In this document: piece after piece, positions 25,295-33,277 of the stretch | Numbering within the stretch: position 1 is the stretch's first letter | How the letters are laid out: every line of letters starts with the position of its first letter | Assembly (NCBI RefSeq): GCF_017876515.1 | Contig: NZ_JAGIOC010000001.1 | Span: 3,906,001-3,970,000, forward strand | Reading direction: 5' to 3' | Origin: Brachybacterium fresconis | GTDB taxonomy: Bacteria; Actinomycetota; Actinomycetes; Actinomycetales; Dermabacteraceae | DNA length: 64,000 nucleotides | The notes under the pieces: generated by a model | What the model saw: only the letters and a program-made list of their open reading frames with translations | Database searches by the model: none | What the model was told of the DNA's origin: nothing | Position numbers and translations under genes: made by a program

Positions 25295-26170
25295 ATGCGC
25301 CCACCCCTGGTCCTCACGATCGCCGGCTCCGACGCGGACGGTGCCTCCGGCATCCAGGCAGATCTGAAGACGTTCACGGCACTCGGGGCCTACGGGGCCT
25401 CCGCGGTCACCATGGTCGCCGCGGTGAACACGCACGAGCTCACCGGGACGCACTACCTGCCGGCCGACGTCGTCCGCAGTCAGATCGATGCCGTCGCCTC
25501 GGACCTCCTGCTGGACGTCACCAAGATCGGCGCGCTGGGCAGCGCCGCCGTGGTCCAGGCCGTCGCCGCCGCGGTCCGCGAGCACCGGGGACGTCTGGGA
25601 CGCCTGGTCCTGGACCCCGTGATGGTCTCCAGCGACGGCGCGCCGCTGATCTCCGCCGAGGGGGCGCAGGCCCTGCGCCGGACGCTGGTGCCGCTGGTGG
25701 ACGTCATGACGCCGAACATGGCCGAGGCCGCCCAGCTGCTCGGCAGGCCGCAGGCCACCTCGATCGACGAGATGCGCGAGCAGGCGCTCGCACTGCAGGA
25801 GCTGGGACCGTCCGCCGTGCTGATCACCGGTGGTCGCCTGGAGGCCGAGGACGCGGTGGACGTGCTCGTCCACCCCGGCGGCACGGACCTGCTGCGCGCG
25901 GACCGGGTGCCCGGCCGACGCGTGCGCGGGGCCGGGGCGACGCTCTCGGCCGCGATCGCGGCGCAGCTGGCCCGCATCGAGGAGTTCGACCGCGCCGGGG
26001 AGCTGGGGGACATCGGCGGCAAGGGGACCGACGACGACCTGGTCACGATCGTGGCCTCGGCCCGCGAGTTCCTCGCCAGCGCCATCGAGAACGCTGGGGA
26101 GTGGAAGATCTCCCGCGAGCGCGGCGGGTACCGCCCCCTGAACCACCTCATCACCCTCGACAAGGAGTAA
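25295..26170 (+). CDS. thiD: Hydroxymethylpyrimidine/phosphomethylpyrimidine kinase-like (ThiD/PdxK type)
   Basis: A 291-residue ribokinase-fold enzyme. In thiamine synthesis ThiD phosphorylates HMP and HMP-P; the same family also phosphorylates pyridoxal. Seen: TIAGSDADGASGIQADLKTF, VLDPVMVSSDG and TPNMAEAAQLL. The anion-hole segment, normally HGTGCTLS, reads RGAGATLS here, so the conserved cysteine is alanine; the catalytic Asp usually just downstream in this segment is not obvious. This makes pyridoxal kinase-like activity or a changed substrate possible. No other thiamine gene is nearby. Confidence 0.82.
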   Translation: MRPPLVLTIAGSDADGASGIQADLKTFTALGAYGASAVTMVAAVNTHELTGTHYLPADVVRSQIDAVASDLLLDVTKIGALGSAAVVQAVAAAVREHRGRLGRLVLDPVMVSSDGAPLISAEGAQALRRTLVPLVDVMTPNMAEAAQLLGRPQATSIDEMREQALALQELGPSAVLITGGRLEAEDAVDVLVHPGGTDLLRADRVPGRRVRGAGATLSAAIAAQLARIEEFDRAGELGDIGGKGTDDDLVTIVASAREFLASAIENAGEWKISRERGGYRPLNHLITLDKE

Positions 26171-26202
26171 GGGGCAGGACCCTCGACGGGCAGCGCCTCG
26201 TC

Positions 26203-27414
26203 CTAGCGCTGGAGCATCCCCAGATCCTCCTTGAGCGCGAGCATGCGCGCGGCGGACTCGCGCACCCGCTGCTCGTGCTCCGGCCCCTCGGCGGCCCAGT
26301 CCTCGATCGCATCGACCAGCTGCCCGGTGATCGAGGGGTCGGCGCTGACGAGCACGTCGCCGCCCGCCTCGAGCAGGCGGGTGGCCCGCTCGGCGACCGG
26401 GACGGCCGCGACGGCCTCCGCCTCGCCGATGTCGTCGGTGATCACGAGTCCGTCGAAGCCCAGCTGGTCGCGCAGCAGATCCTGGATCGCGACGGAGGAG
26501 AACATGGCCGGGACGTCGGCCTCGAGCCGCGGGTAGATCGCCGAGGACATCATCACCAGGCCGGCGCCGGCGTCGATCCCGGCGGCGAAGGAGGCGAGGA
26601 AGGGATCGTCCATCCCGGTGACCGGATCCTCGATCCCCTCGGCCGAGAAGTCGGTGTTCTCCTCCACCCGACCCAGGCCGGGGAAGTGCTTGAGGGTCGC
26701 GGCCACGCCCTGGGCGTCGAGCGCCTCGACCGCCGCGGTGACGCATTCGCCGACCTGCTCGGGCTCCGTGCCGAAGCCGCGGCCGAGCCCGCCGACCGGT
26801 TCATTGGCGTCACCGAGATCCGGGTCGACGACGTCGGCGACGGGGGAGAACGCGACCTGGATGCCGTGGGCGGCGAGGTCCTCCCCGATGGTCGTGTACG
26901 CCTCGGTCACGGCCGCGGGCCCCTCGGCGCCGAGCTCCTCCGCCGACGGGGTGCGGCGGGCGGCCTCCCCGCGCAGCATCCGCACCTCGCCGCCCTCCTG
27001 GTCGACGGCGATCAGCGGGGGCAGGTCCGCCCGGGAGCTCTCGCGGGCGGCGGCCACGGTGTCGTCGACCGCCGTGGCGCTCTCCCACACCTGCAGCAGG
27101 AAGATCCCGCCGGCGTGATGCTCGGTGAGCACGGCGGTGGGGATCTCGGTGCCGGCGGCGATGCCGACGAGCACCAGCTGACCGGCCAGCTCGCGGGCGG
27201 AGAGGTCCTGCAGCAGCAGCTCGGCGGCCGTGGGCGGCTCCGTGGTCTCCTCGACCTGTCCGTCGTCGGTCGGATCCTCGGCCCGGCCCTCGCCGGTCCT
27301 CTCGGGATCGTCCGCTCCGGTCTTCTCCGGGTCGGCCTGCGGGTCCCCGTCCTGCGTGGTGCAGGCGGCGAGCGCGGCCACGGGGGCCAGGGCCAGGAGG
27401 TGTCGTCGGCGCAT
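26203..27414 (-). CDS. nagZ: Lipoprotein beta-N-acetylglucosaminidase, GH3 (NagZ-like)
   Basis: A 403-residue exported glycosidase that releases N-acetylglucosamine from peptidoglycan fragments or glycans. A lipoprotein signal peptide ends at the lipobox LAAC (Cys18 becomes lipidated); an acidic disordered linker of about 45 residues follows. The GH3 barrel has KHFPGLGR, the general acid/base histidine loop, and FDGLVITDDIGEAEAV with the nucleophile aspartate. ATG 27414 gives a proper signal peptide. In Gram-positive bacteria NagZ is often anchored outside like this. Confidence 0.9.
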   Translation of the reverse strand: MRRRHLLALAPVAALAACTTQDGDPQADPEKTGADDPERTGEGRAEDPTDDGQVEETTEPPTAAELLLQDLSARELAGQLVLVGIAAGTEIPTAVLTEHHAGGIFLLQVWESATAVDDTVAAARESSRADLPPLIAVDQEGGEVRMLRGEAARRTPSAEELGAEGPAAVTEAYTTIGEDLAAHGIQVAFSPVADVVDPDLGDANEPVGGLGRGFGTEPEQVGECVTAAVEALDAQGVAATLKHFPGLGRVEENTDFSAEGIEDPVTGMDDPFLASFAAGIDAGAGLVMMSSAIYPRLEADVPAMFSSVAIQDLLRDQLGFDGLVITDDIGEAEAVAAVPVAERATRLLEAGGDVLVSADPSITGQLVDAIEDWAAEGPEHEQRVRESAARMLALKEDLGMLQR

Positions 27415-27489
27415 GGCGTCAGTGTTCCACGCCGCAGGGACCTCCAGGAACCGGTGACCTGCGGAACCGGCGGCCCGTAGGCTGGCCCC

Positions 27490-28077
27490 ATGAGCACCGA
27501 GACCTCGCCCCGTGCGCATCCTCGGGCTGCGGCGATCGAGACGGCGACGGGTGCGTCGCTCCAGAGCTGGGTCGAGCGGATCGACGGGGCCGACGGTCGG
27601 GTCCTCGACCACGCCGCGATCGCCCGGCTTCTCCCGGAGCGCTGGGACATCACCGAATGGTGGGCGCAGGGCGTCACCGTCGCCTACGAGCAGATCATCG
27701 GCCGTCGCGTCGTCGGACAGAGCAGCGCCGGCGACTTCGCGGCCTCCGCCTCCAGGACCGTCGTCGGCGACATGGATCGGGTGCGTGATGCGTGGGACGC
27801 GTTCCTCACCCCGCGGCGCCGGGAGGAGCTGGGGCTCCAGGAGCCGAGCCTGACCGCCACCGACACCTGGAGGTACTGGCGCGCCGCCGTGGCCGACGGG
27901 TCCCGGCTCAGCGTCAGCATCACCGTCAAGGACCATCGTGACGGGTCCGCCCGCAGCACGGTGGGCATCGAGCACAAGGGCATCGGGACCACCGCCGGTC
28001 GGGATGCCTGGAAAGACACCTGGAAGGCGGTCCTGACGGACTTCGCCGCCGCCATCGCCGAGAAGGAGCATCCATGA
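27490..28077 (+). CDS. DUF4287-like protein
   Basis: A 195-residue soluble protein. Residues 15-75 contain a DUF4287-type block (TGASLQSWVERID, WWAQGVTVAYEQI). Residues 115-190 (TDTWRYWRAAVADGSRLSVSIT, KDTWKAVLTDFA) look like an SRPBCC/AHSA1-type fold with the closing amphipathic helix. Function unknown. First gene of an overlapping set: its stop overlaps the ATG of the peptidase gene (ATGA), so expression is coupled. It diverges from nagZ with a 75-bp gap. Confidence 0.75.
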   Translation: MSTETSPRAHPRAAAIETATGASLQSWVERIDGADGRVLDHAAIARLLPERWDITEWWAQGVTVAYEQIIGRRVVGQSSAGDFAASASRTVVGDMDRVRDAWDAFLTPRRREELGLQEPSLTATDTWRYWRAAVADGSRLSVSITVKDHRDGSARSTVGIEHKGIGTTAGRDAWKDTWKAVLTDFAAAIAEKEHP

Positions 28078-30254
28078 CCGACCCCGCCGCGCAGCGCACC
28101 CCGCCGCCGTCCCTGCCCGCCGCCGACGGCAGCACCGACCCGCACCAGTGGCTCGAGGAGGTCACCGGCGAGGACGCCCTGGCCTGGGTCCACGAGCGCA
28201 ACGCCCGCGCGGAGTCCGAGCTCGACCAGGTGGTCGATCCGCGCGCGGCGGACGGGGCCCCGCTGACGGCCACCCTGCAGCGCGAGATCCTCGAGATCCT
28301 CGACGCCACGGACAAGATCCCCGGCGTGGTGATGCGCGGCGAGCACCTGTACAACTTCTGGACCGACGCCGAGCACGAGCGGGGGCTCTGGCGCCGCACG
28401 ACGCTGGAGTCCTACCGCGGCGAGGACCCCGACTGGGAGATCCTGCTGGACCTCGACGCGCTCAACGAGGCCGAGGGCGAGGACTGGGTGTGGCACGGCG
28501 CGAGCCTGCTGCGCCCCGCAGGTCTCGCCGAGGGAGAGCCCTACCGCCGCGCCCTGGTGGATCTCTCCCACGGCGGCTCCGATGCCGACGTCACCCGCGA
28601 GTTCGACCTCGAGACCCTCTCCTTCGTGCCCGAGTCCGCCGGCGGCTTCGTCCGCCCCGAGGCCAAGGGCTCTCTGAGCTGGATCGACGCCGACACCGTC
28701 TGGGTCTCCACCGACTTCGGCGAGGGCACCATGACCACCTCGGGATACGCCCGACAGGCCCGGCTGTGGACCCGCGGCACGGCGCTGTCCGAGGCGCAGC
28801 CGGTCCACGAGATCGCCGCCGACGACATGGCGGTCTTCGCCGGCCACGATTCCACCCCGGGCTGGGAGCGCGATTGGGTGATCGAGGCGCACGCCTTCTA
28901 CGACTCCACCATCCACGTCGTCGACCGCACGACGCAGCCGCCGGAGCTGACCCGGGTCGACGTCCCCCGCGACCTCGAGGCCAATGCCCACCGCGACCTG
29001 GGGATCTTCCATCCCCGCAGCGACTGGGACGTGGCGGGATCGACCTTCCCCGCCGGGTCCCTCGTCGTCGGCGACTTCGCCCGTTTCCAGGCCGGCGAGC
29101 CCGAGCTGCACATGCTGTTCGAGCCCACCGAGGCCACCTCGCTGGCGGACATGACCATCACCCGCTCGACGATCGTGCTGTCGATCCTCGAGGACGTGGT
29201 CCACCGCCTCGAGGTCCACTACCGCGACGAGCACGGCGCCTGGGTGCAGCGCGATCTGTACCCCGAGCTGCGCGGCTCGATCGGGGTGGCCGCGGTCGAC
29301 GCGGACGTCGACGACCGGGTCTGGGTGACCGTCACCGGCTTCCTCGAGCCCACGACGCTGCGGCTGGGCGACCTCGCGGAGATCCCGGCCGACGGGGAGG
29401 CGAGCGATCTGGACGTCATCAAGACCACCCCGCCCCGTTTCGACGCGGAGGGGCTGGACGTCAGCCAGCACTTCGCGACCAGCGACGACGGCACGCGCAT
29501 CCCCTACTTCGAGATCTCCCGCCAGGACCGGGCGGAGGCCGAGGCACCGGTGCCGACTCTGCTGTACGGCTACGGCGGCTTCGAGATCTCCCTGACCCCC
29601 GGGTATCTGGGAGCGATCGGCAAGGCCTGGCTGGAGCGCGGCGGCACCTACGTGCTGGCCAACATCCGCGGCGGCGGCGAGTACGGGCCGCACTGGCACC
29701 AGGCGGCGCTGACCGAGAACCGCCATCGGGCCTACGAGGACTTCTCCTCGGTCGCGAAGGACCTGCTCGAGCGCGGGGTGACCGATCGCGATCATCTCGC
29801 CGTGCGCGGGGGCTCCAACGGCGGTCTGCTCACCGGCAACATGGTCACCCAGTACCCGGAGCTGTTCGGCGCGGTCGTCATCCAGGTGCCGCTGCTGGAC
29901 ATGAAGCGCTACTCGCACCTGCTCGCCGGGGCGTCCTGGATGGCCGAGTACGGCGACCCGGACACCGACGACTGGGAGTTCGTGCGCACTTTCAGCCCGT
30001 ACCACCTGCTGCGCGAGGAGGTGGCCTACCCTCCGACGTTCCTGCTCACCTCCACCCGGGACGACCGCGTCCACCCCGGCCATGCCCGCAAGTTCGCCGC
30101 CGCCATGGAGACGCTGGGGGCCGACGTCCGCTCGTGGGAGAACACCGAGGGCGGCCACGGCGGCGCCGCCACCAACGAGCAGGCCGCCCGCATGAACGCC
30201 CTGATGTACACCTTCCTGTGGAACACCATCGGCGACGCCGGCGGGCAGAGCTGA
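28074..30254 (+). CDS. Prolyl oligopeptidase family serine peptidase (S9)
   Basis: A 726-residue cytoplasmic peptidase that cuts short peptides after proline or basic residues. The N-terminal two thirds form the beta-propeller that filters substrates; the C-terminal alpha/beta hydrolase domain has Ser581 (GGSNGG), an Asp in the RDDRVH segment (663/664) and His695 (GGHGG), a complete triad. The YGYGGFEI and NIRGGGEYG signatures are also present. No signal peptide. It overlaps genes on both sides (ATGA before, TGATG after) in a four-gene operon. Confidence 0.94.
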   Translation: MTDPAAQRTPPPSLPAADGSTDPHQWLEEVTGEDALAWVHERNARAESELDQVVDPRAADGAPLTATLQREILEILDATDKIPGVVMRGEHLYNFWTDAEHERGLWRRTTLESYRGEDPDWEILLDLDALNEAEGEDWVWHGASLLRPAGLAEGEPYRRALVDLSHGGSDADVTREFDLETLSFVPESAGGFVRPEAKGSLSWIDADTVWVSTDFGEGTMTTSGYARQARLWTRGTALSEAQPVHEIAADDMAVFAGHDSTPGWERDWVIEAHAFYDSTIHVVDRTTQPPELTRVDVPRDLEANAHRDLGIFHPRSDWDVAGSTFPAGSLVVGDFARFQAGEPELHMLFEPTEATSLADMTITRSTIVLSILEDVVHRLEVHYRDEHGAWVQRDLYPELRGSIGVAAVDADVDDRVWVTVTGFLEPTTLRLGDLAEIPADGEASDLDVIKTTPPRFDAEGLDVSQHFATSDDGTRIPYFEISRQDRAEAEAPVPTLLYGYGGFEISLTPGYLGAIGKAWLERGGTYVLANIRGGGEYGPHWHQAALTENRHRAYEDFSSVAKDLLERGVTDRDHLAVRGGSNGGLLTGNMVTQYPELFGAVVIQVPLLDMKRYSHLLAGASWMAEYGDPDTDDWEFVRTFSPYHLLREEVAYPPTFLLTSTRDDRVHPGHARKFAAAMETLGADVRSWENTEGGHGGAATNEQAARMNALMYTFLWNTIGDAGGQS

Positions 30255-30913
30255 TGGGCCCGAACCACCGCGCGGAGCCGCCGGATCCCGGCGGACTCGA
30301 CGCTCCCGCTGCTACCCCCGATGCCCCGGACGAGCTCGACGTCCTGGTGGACCGCCTGGCCGACGAGCAGGCGACGACGGCGGCCGAGGAGGCCCGCGGC
30401 CCGTCCGACGGCGAAGGCCGCCCCGAGCCGCCCCCGATCGCCGACGAGATGGACACCCTCCAGGGATTCCTCGACTTCCTGCGCGCCACGATCCGGTGGA
30501 AGGTCGAGGGGCTGAGCGACGAGCAGGCCTCGGCCCGGATGCTCGGCTCCGCCACGACGGTGACGGGGCTGGTGCGGCATCTGGCGGACATCGAGCGCTT
30601 CTGGTTCCAGGAGGTCGTCGGTGCCGTTCCGGCCGAGGAGGTCGGCTACAGCTGGTCGGAGGGGTCGGGTCCCTCCCGCGCCTGGGAGGTGGCCGACGGC
30701 GCGTCCCTCGCCGACGCGCTCGCGGACTACGAGGCCGCGACCCGTCTCTCCCGGGGCCGGCTGCACGGCCGCGCGGCCCGGGAGGAGCTGCGCGGCGGGT
30801 CCGAGGTGGTCACGGTGCGCTGGGTGCTCGCGCACATGGTGGAGGAGACCGCGCGCCACGCCGGGCAGCTCGACGTGCTCGCCGAGCTGCTGGACGGTCG
30901 GACCGGCGAGTGA
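30254..30913 (+). CDS. DinB-like (DUF664) four-helix protein
   Basis: A 219-residue protein: an acidic, Pro-rich N-terminal 65 residues, then a DinB/DUF664 helical bundle with TTVTGLVRHLADIERFWF and WVLAHMVEETARHAGQLDVL. Histidines in the two motifs (RHLAD and ETARHAGQ) are those that bind metal in this fold. Family members include mycothiol-dependent enzymes such as maleylpyruvate isomerase relatives. The start ATG overlaps the peptidase stop, and the end overlaps the next GTG (GTGA). Confidence 0.85.
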   Translation: MGPNHRAEPPDPGGLDAPAATPDAPDELDVLVDRLADEQATTAAEEARGPSDGEGRPEPPPIADEMDTLQGFLDFLRATIRWKVEGLSDEQASARMLGSATTVTGLVRHLADIERFWFQEVVGAVPAEEVGYSWSEGSGPSRAWEVADGASLADALADYEAATRLSRGRLHGRAAREELRGGSEVVTVRWVLAHMVEETARHAGQLDVLAELLDGRTGE

Positions 30914-32298
30914 GCCCCGCCGCCATGCGTTCCGTCGACCTCTTCGACCGTCCCGCGCAGGATGACCTCCTGCAGATCCGCAACGACCTGATGACGGTCT
31001 ACCGCGAGTTCTCCGCCGACGATCCGCGCCTGTTCCCCCTGCGCTATGCCCGCACGGTGCCGCGCGGGGCCCGCCGTCGCTCTGGGGGGACAGGCGGGGC
31101 ATTCCCGGCCGGTGCGTCGGCGATGGTTCCGGTGATGCTGATCCCGGACGGGCCGGGCCGGGGCTCGGTGCTGCCTTATGACGTGCTGCGTCGCTCGCTC
31201 GCCGGGCGCGGGCTCGATGTGCTGATGATGGAGCACCGCGGCGTCGGGCTCTCGCGCCTGGACTCCACCGGGGAAGATCTCCCGGCCTCGGCGATCCGGC
31301 TGCGGGAGGTCCTCGGCGACCTGCTCGCGGTGCTGGACCATGCGCGGGTCCCTCGCGTCAGCGTCTACGGCGTCGGGTACGGCGCCTATCTCGCGCAGGC
31401 GCTGGCCGCCCTCCATCCCGACCGGGTGCATTCCCTGGTGCTGGACTCGCCGTTGACCAGCGCCGACGACGAGCGCGTGGCGCAGGCAGCGTTGCGGGCC
31501 CTGTACTGGGACGGGACCGAGCCGTCGACCTCGACGATCGCCTCCACGCTGCGACGGCTCGCCGCCGAGGGCGAGATCGACGCCCGCCGCGCCGGGCCCG
31601 TGGTGCTCGCCGTCCACGAGCACGGCGGCCCCTCCGCCGTGCGCGACCTGGTGGACCTGCTCGCCCTGGGACGCGGACAGCTGACCTGGAACAGTGTGCG
31701 GCAGGTGCTGAATCAGGGGTGGCTGCAGAACACGCCCTATGTGATGGAGTACGACCTCACAGCACGGATCACTCATAGCGAGCTCGGCGCTGGTCGCCAC
31801 GCCGACGGCGGCCCGCTGGATCCTCTGGTCGTCGTCGGGCAGCAGGCGCGTGCGGTGCCGCCGTTCATGGGCGAGGTGCTGGATCTGCACCAGCTCGCCC
31901 CCTCGATCACAGCTCCGACCCTCGTCCTCTCGGGTCGGCAGGACCTCGTCTCGCCGCCTGTGATCGCGCGTGAGCTGGCGGCGCGGATCCCTGGCGCGGA
32001 TCTGCTGGAGGTGCCTCGGGCAGGGCATTCGATGCTGGACAGCCGCAGTCAGATCACGCAGGTCGCCGCGCGCTGGAGCGCCTGCGGGGCGGCGCATCTG
32101 CTGCCGCAGCACGCCGCGGAGCTCACGGCTCTGCCGGCGACGCCGACGGATCAGGCGCTCTCGCGCGGCCTGCAGATCGCCCTGGCCGCGGAGCGCTACT
32201 CCCCGTGGCGGCTGTGGGTGGAGTCGGCGAAGGCGAAGCGGGAGCAGGCCCACGTCGACCCGCGCGCCCGCCGCACCCGTCACGTGAAGCTGGACTGA
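30910..32298 (+). CDS. Alpha/beta hydrolase-fold protein lacking the nucleophile serine
   Basis: A 462-residue alpha/beta hydrolase-fold protein. The nucleophile elbow, normally GxSxG, reads GVGYG (codons 31369-31383): glycine encoded by GGG at 31375-31377 replaces the serine. The other triad positions look intact (Asp in SGRQDLVSPP, His in PRAGHSML), as do the oxyanion segment and YGAYLAQALAALHPDRV of proline iminopeptidase-like proteins. It is therefore either non-catalytic or uses another residue. GTG 30910 overlaps the preceding stop; ATG 30925 is the alternative start. Last gene of the overlapping operon. Confidence 0.83.
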   Translation: MSPAAMRSVDLFDRPAQDDLLQIRNDLMTVYREFSADDPRLFPLRYARTVPRGARRRSGGTGGAFPAGASAMVPVMLIPDGPGRGSVLPYDVLRRSLAGRGLDVLMMEHRGVGLSRLDSTGEDLPASAIRLREVLGDLLAVLDHARVPRVSVYGVGYGAYLAQALAALHPDRVHSLVLDSPLTSADDERVAQAALRALYWDGTEPSTSTIASTLRRLAAEGEIDARRAGPVVLAVHEHGGPSAVRDLVDLLALGRGQLTWNSVRQVLNQGWLQNTPYVMEYDLTARITHSELGAGRHADGGPLDPLVVVGQQARAVPPFMGEVLDLHQLAPSITAPTLVLSGRQDLVSPPVIARELAARIPGADLLEVPRAGHSMLDSRSQITQVAARWSACGAAHLLPQHAAELTALPATPTDQALSRGLQIALAAERYSPWRLWVESAKAKREQAHVDPRARRTRHVKLD

Positions 32299-32473
32299 CT
32301 GAGTTCGTCGTGGTCTGCAGCCTGTGCGGAGGAACGGCTGCCGGTCATCGGCGTCGACCATCTATCCTGGACGAGGACGATCTGGCAGTTCTGGCCGGGG
32401 GCCGACCGGCGGTGCCGAGCGCACCGATCGCGAGCGACAGCGCTCGCCCCGCAATCCGATCAGAAGGGGACAG

Positions 32474-33241
32474 ATGCGCAGGCGAGCTCTGGGTATTCGC
32501 AGCACCGAGCCGGTGTCCACGAGGCCGCGGACGACCGTGGTGCTGGCCGCGGGCTGCGTCGTCGCCGTCGGGGGACTGACGGGATTCGGCATCGCCGGGA
32601 TGGGACCGCTGGCCGCGCTCGCCGGGGATTTCGGATCCTCCACCGAGAGCCCGCCGCGCGAGAACGTCCCGTCGGACGGCGGCGGAGCCCCCGCACCGAC
32701 GCCCGTCGATCTCGATGCCGTCACGACCACGCCCGAGGAGACCGCCACCGAGGATCCGGCGACGGAGGCCCCCGAGACGGAGGGTCAGATGACCGAGGCC
32801 CCGGCGACGGAGGATCCCGCGGAGGAGCCCACCGCGGAGGAGACCCCGGCAGCCGCTCCCCAGCAGCCCACCGATCCGTCGGCACCCCAGCAGGACGGCC
32901 CCGCCACCGGCACCGGTGAGCAGTCAGAGCCCTCCCGCGGCGGCTCGGGCGGCGGCACCGGCGGAGGCGGCACCGGCGGAGGCGGCACCGGCGGAGACGG
33001 CGCGCACGACGGCGGTGGTGCATCCGACGACGGCGGCGGGACGCCGCCCGCGACGCCGTCCGCGAACCCGACGGAAGAGCCGACGACGGAAGAGCCGACG
33101 GAGGAAGAGCCGACAGAGCCGACGGAGCCGACGGAGGGAGAGCCGACGGAGCCGGACGAGGACGGCCCCGTCGACGACGAGACCACCGCCCCTGCCCCTG
33201 CGGACGAGCCGACTCCGACCACTCCCGGCGACGGCGACTGA
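32474..33241 (+). CDS. Exported mucin-like Thr/Glu/Pro-rich protein
   Basis: A 255-residue protein with a basic N-terminus (16 residues), one hydrophobic helix (about 21-45) that may be an uncleaved anchor or signal peptide, and then over 200 residues of low complexity: TEEPTTEEPTEEEP and EPTEPTEPTEGEP blocks, a GGGTGGGG stretch, and Ala/Pro/Thr runs. No folded domain, LPXTG motif or enzyme motif is seen. It could be a cell-wall spanning stalk or an O-mannosylation substrate. The ATG follows AAGGGGA. It stands alone. Confidence 0.68.
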   Translation: MRRRALGIRSTEPVSTRPRTTVVLAAGCVVAVGGLTGFGIAGMGPLAALAGDFGSSTESPPRENVPSDGGGAPAPTPVDLDAVTTTPEETATEDPATEAPETEGQMTEAPATEDPAEEPTAEETPAAAPQQPTDPSAPQQDGPATGTGEQSEPSRGGSGGGTGGGGTGGGGTGGDGAHDGGGASDDGGGTPPATPSANPTEEPTTEEPTEEEPTEPTEPTEGEPTEPDEDGPVDDETTAPAPADEPTPTTPGDGD

Positions 33242-33277
33242 AACCCGGAGCCGAGCTCGGGAGCGACCTCCGACATC

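Noticed and set aside
27684..30158. Long antisense frame over the S9 peptidase gene
   Set aside because: Shadow of the peptidase reading frame; low-complexity His/Arg/Gly/Val protein without motifs.
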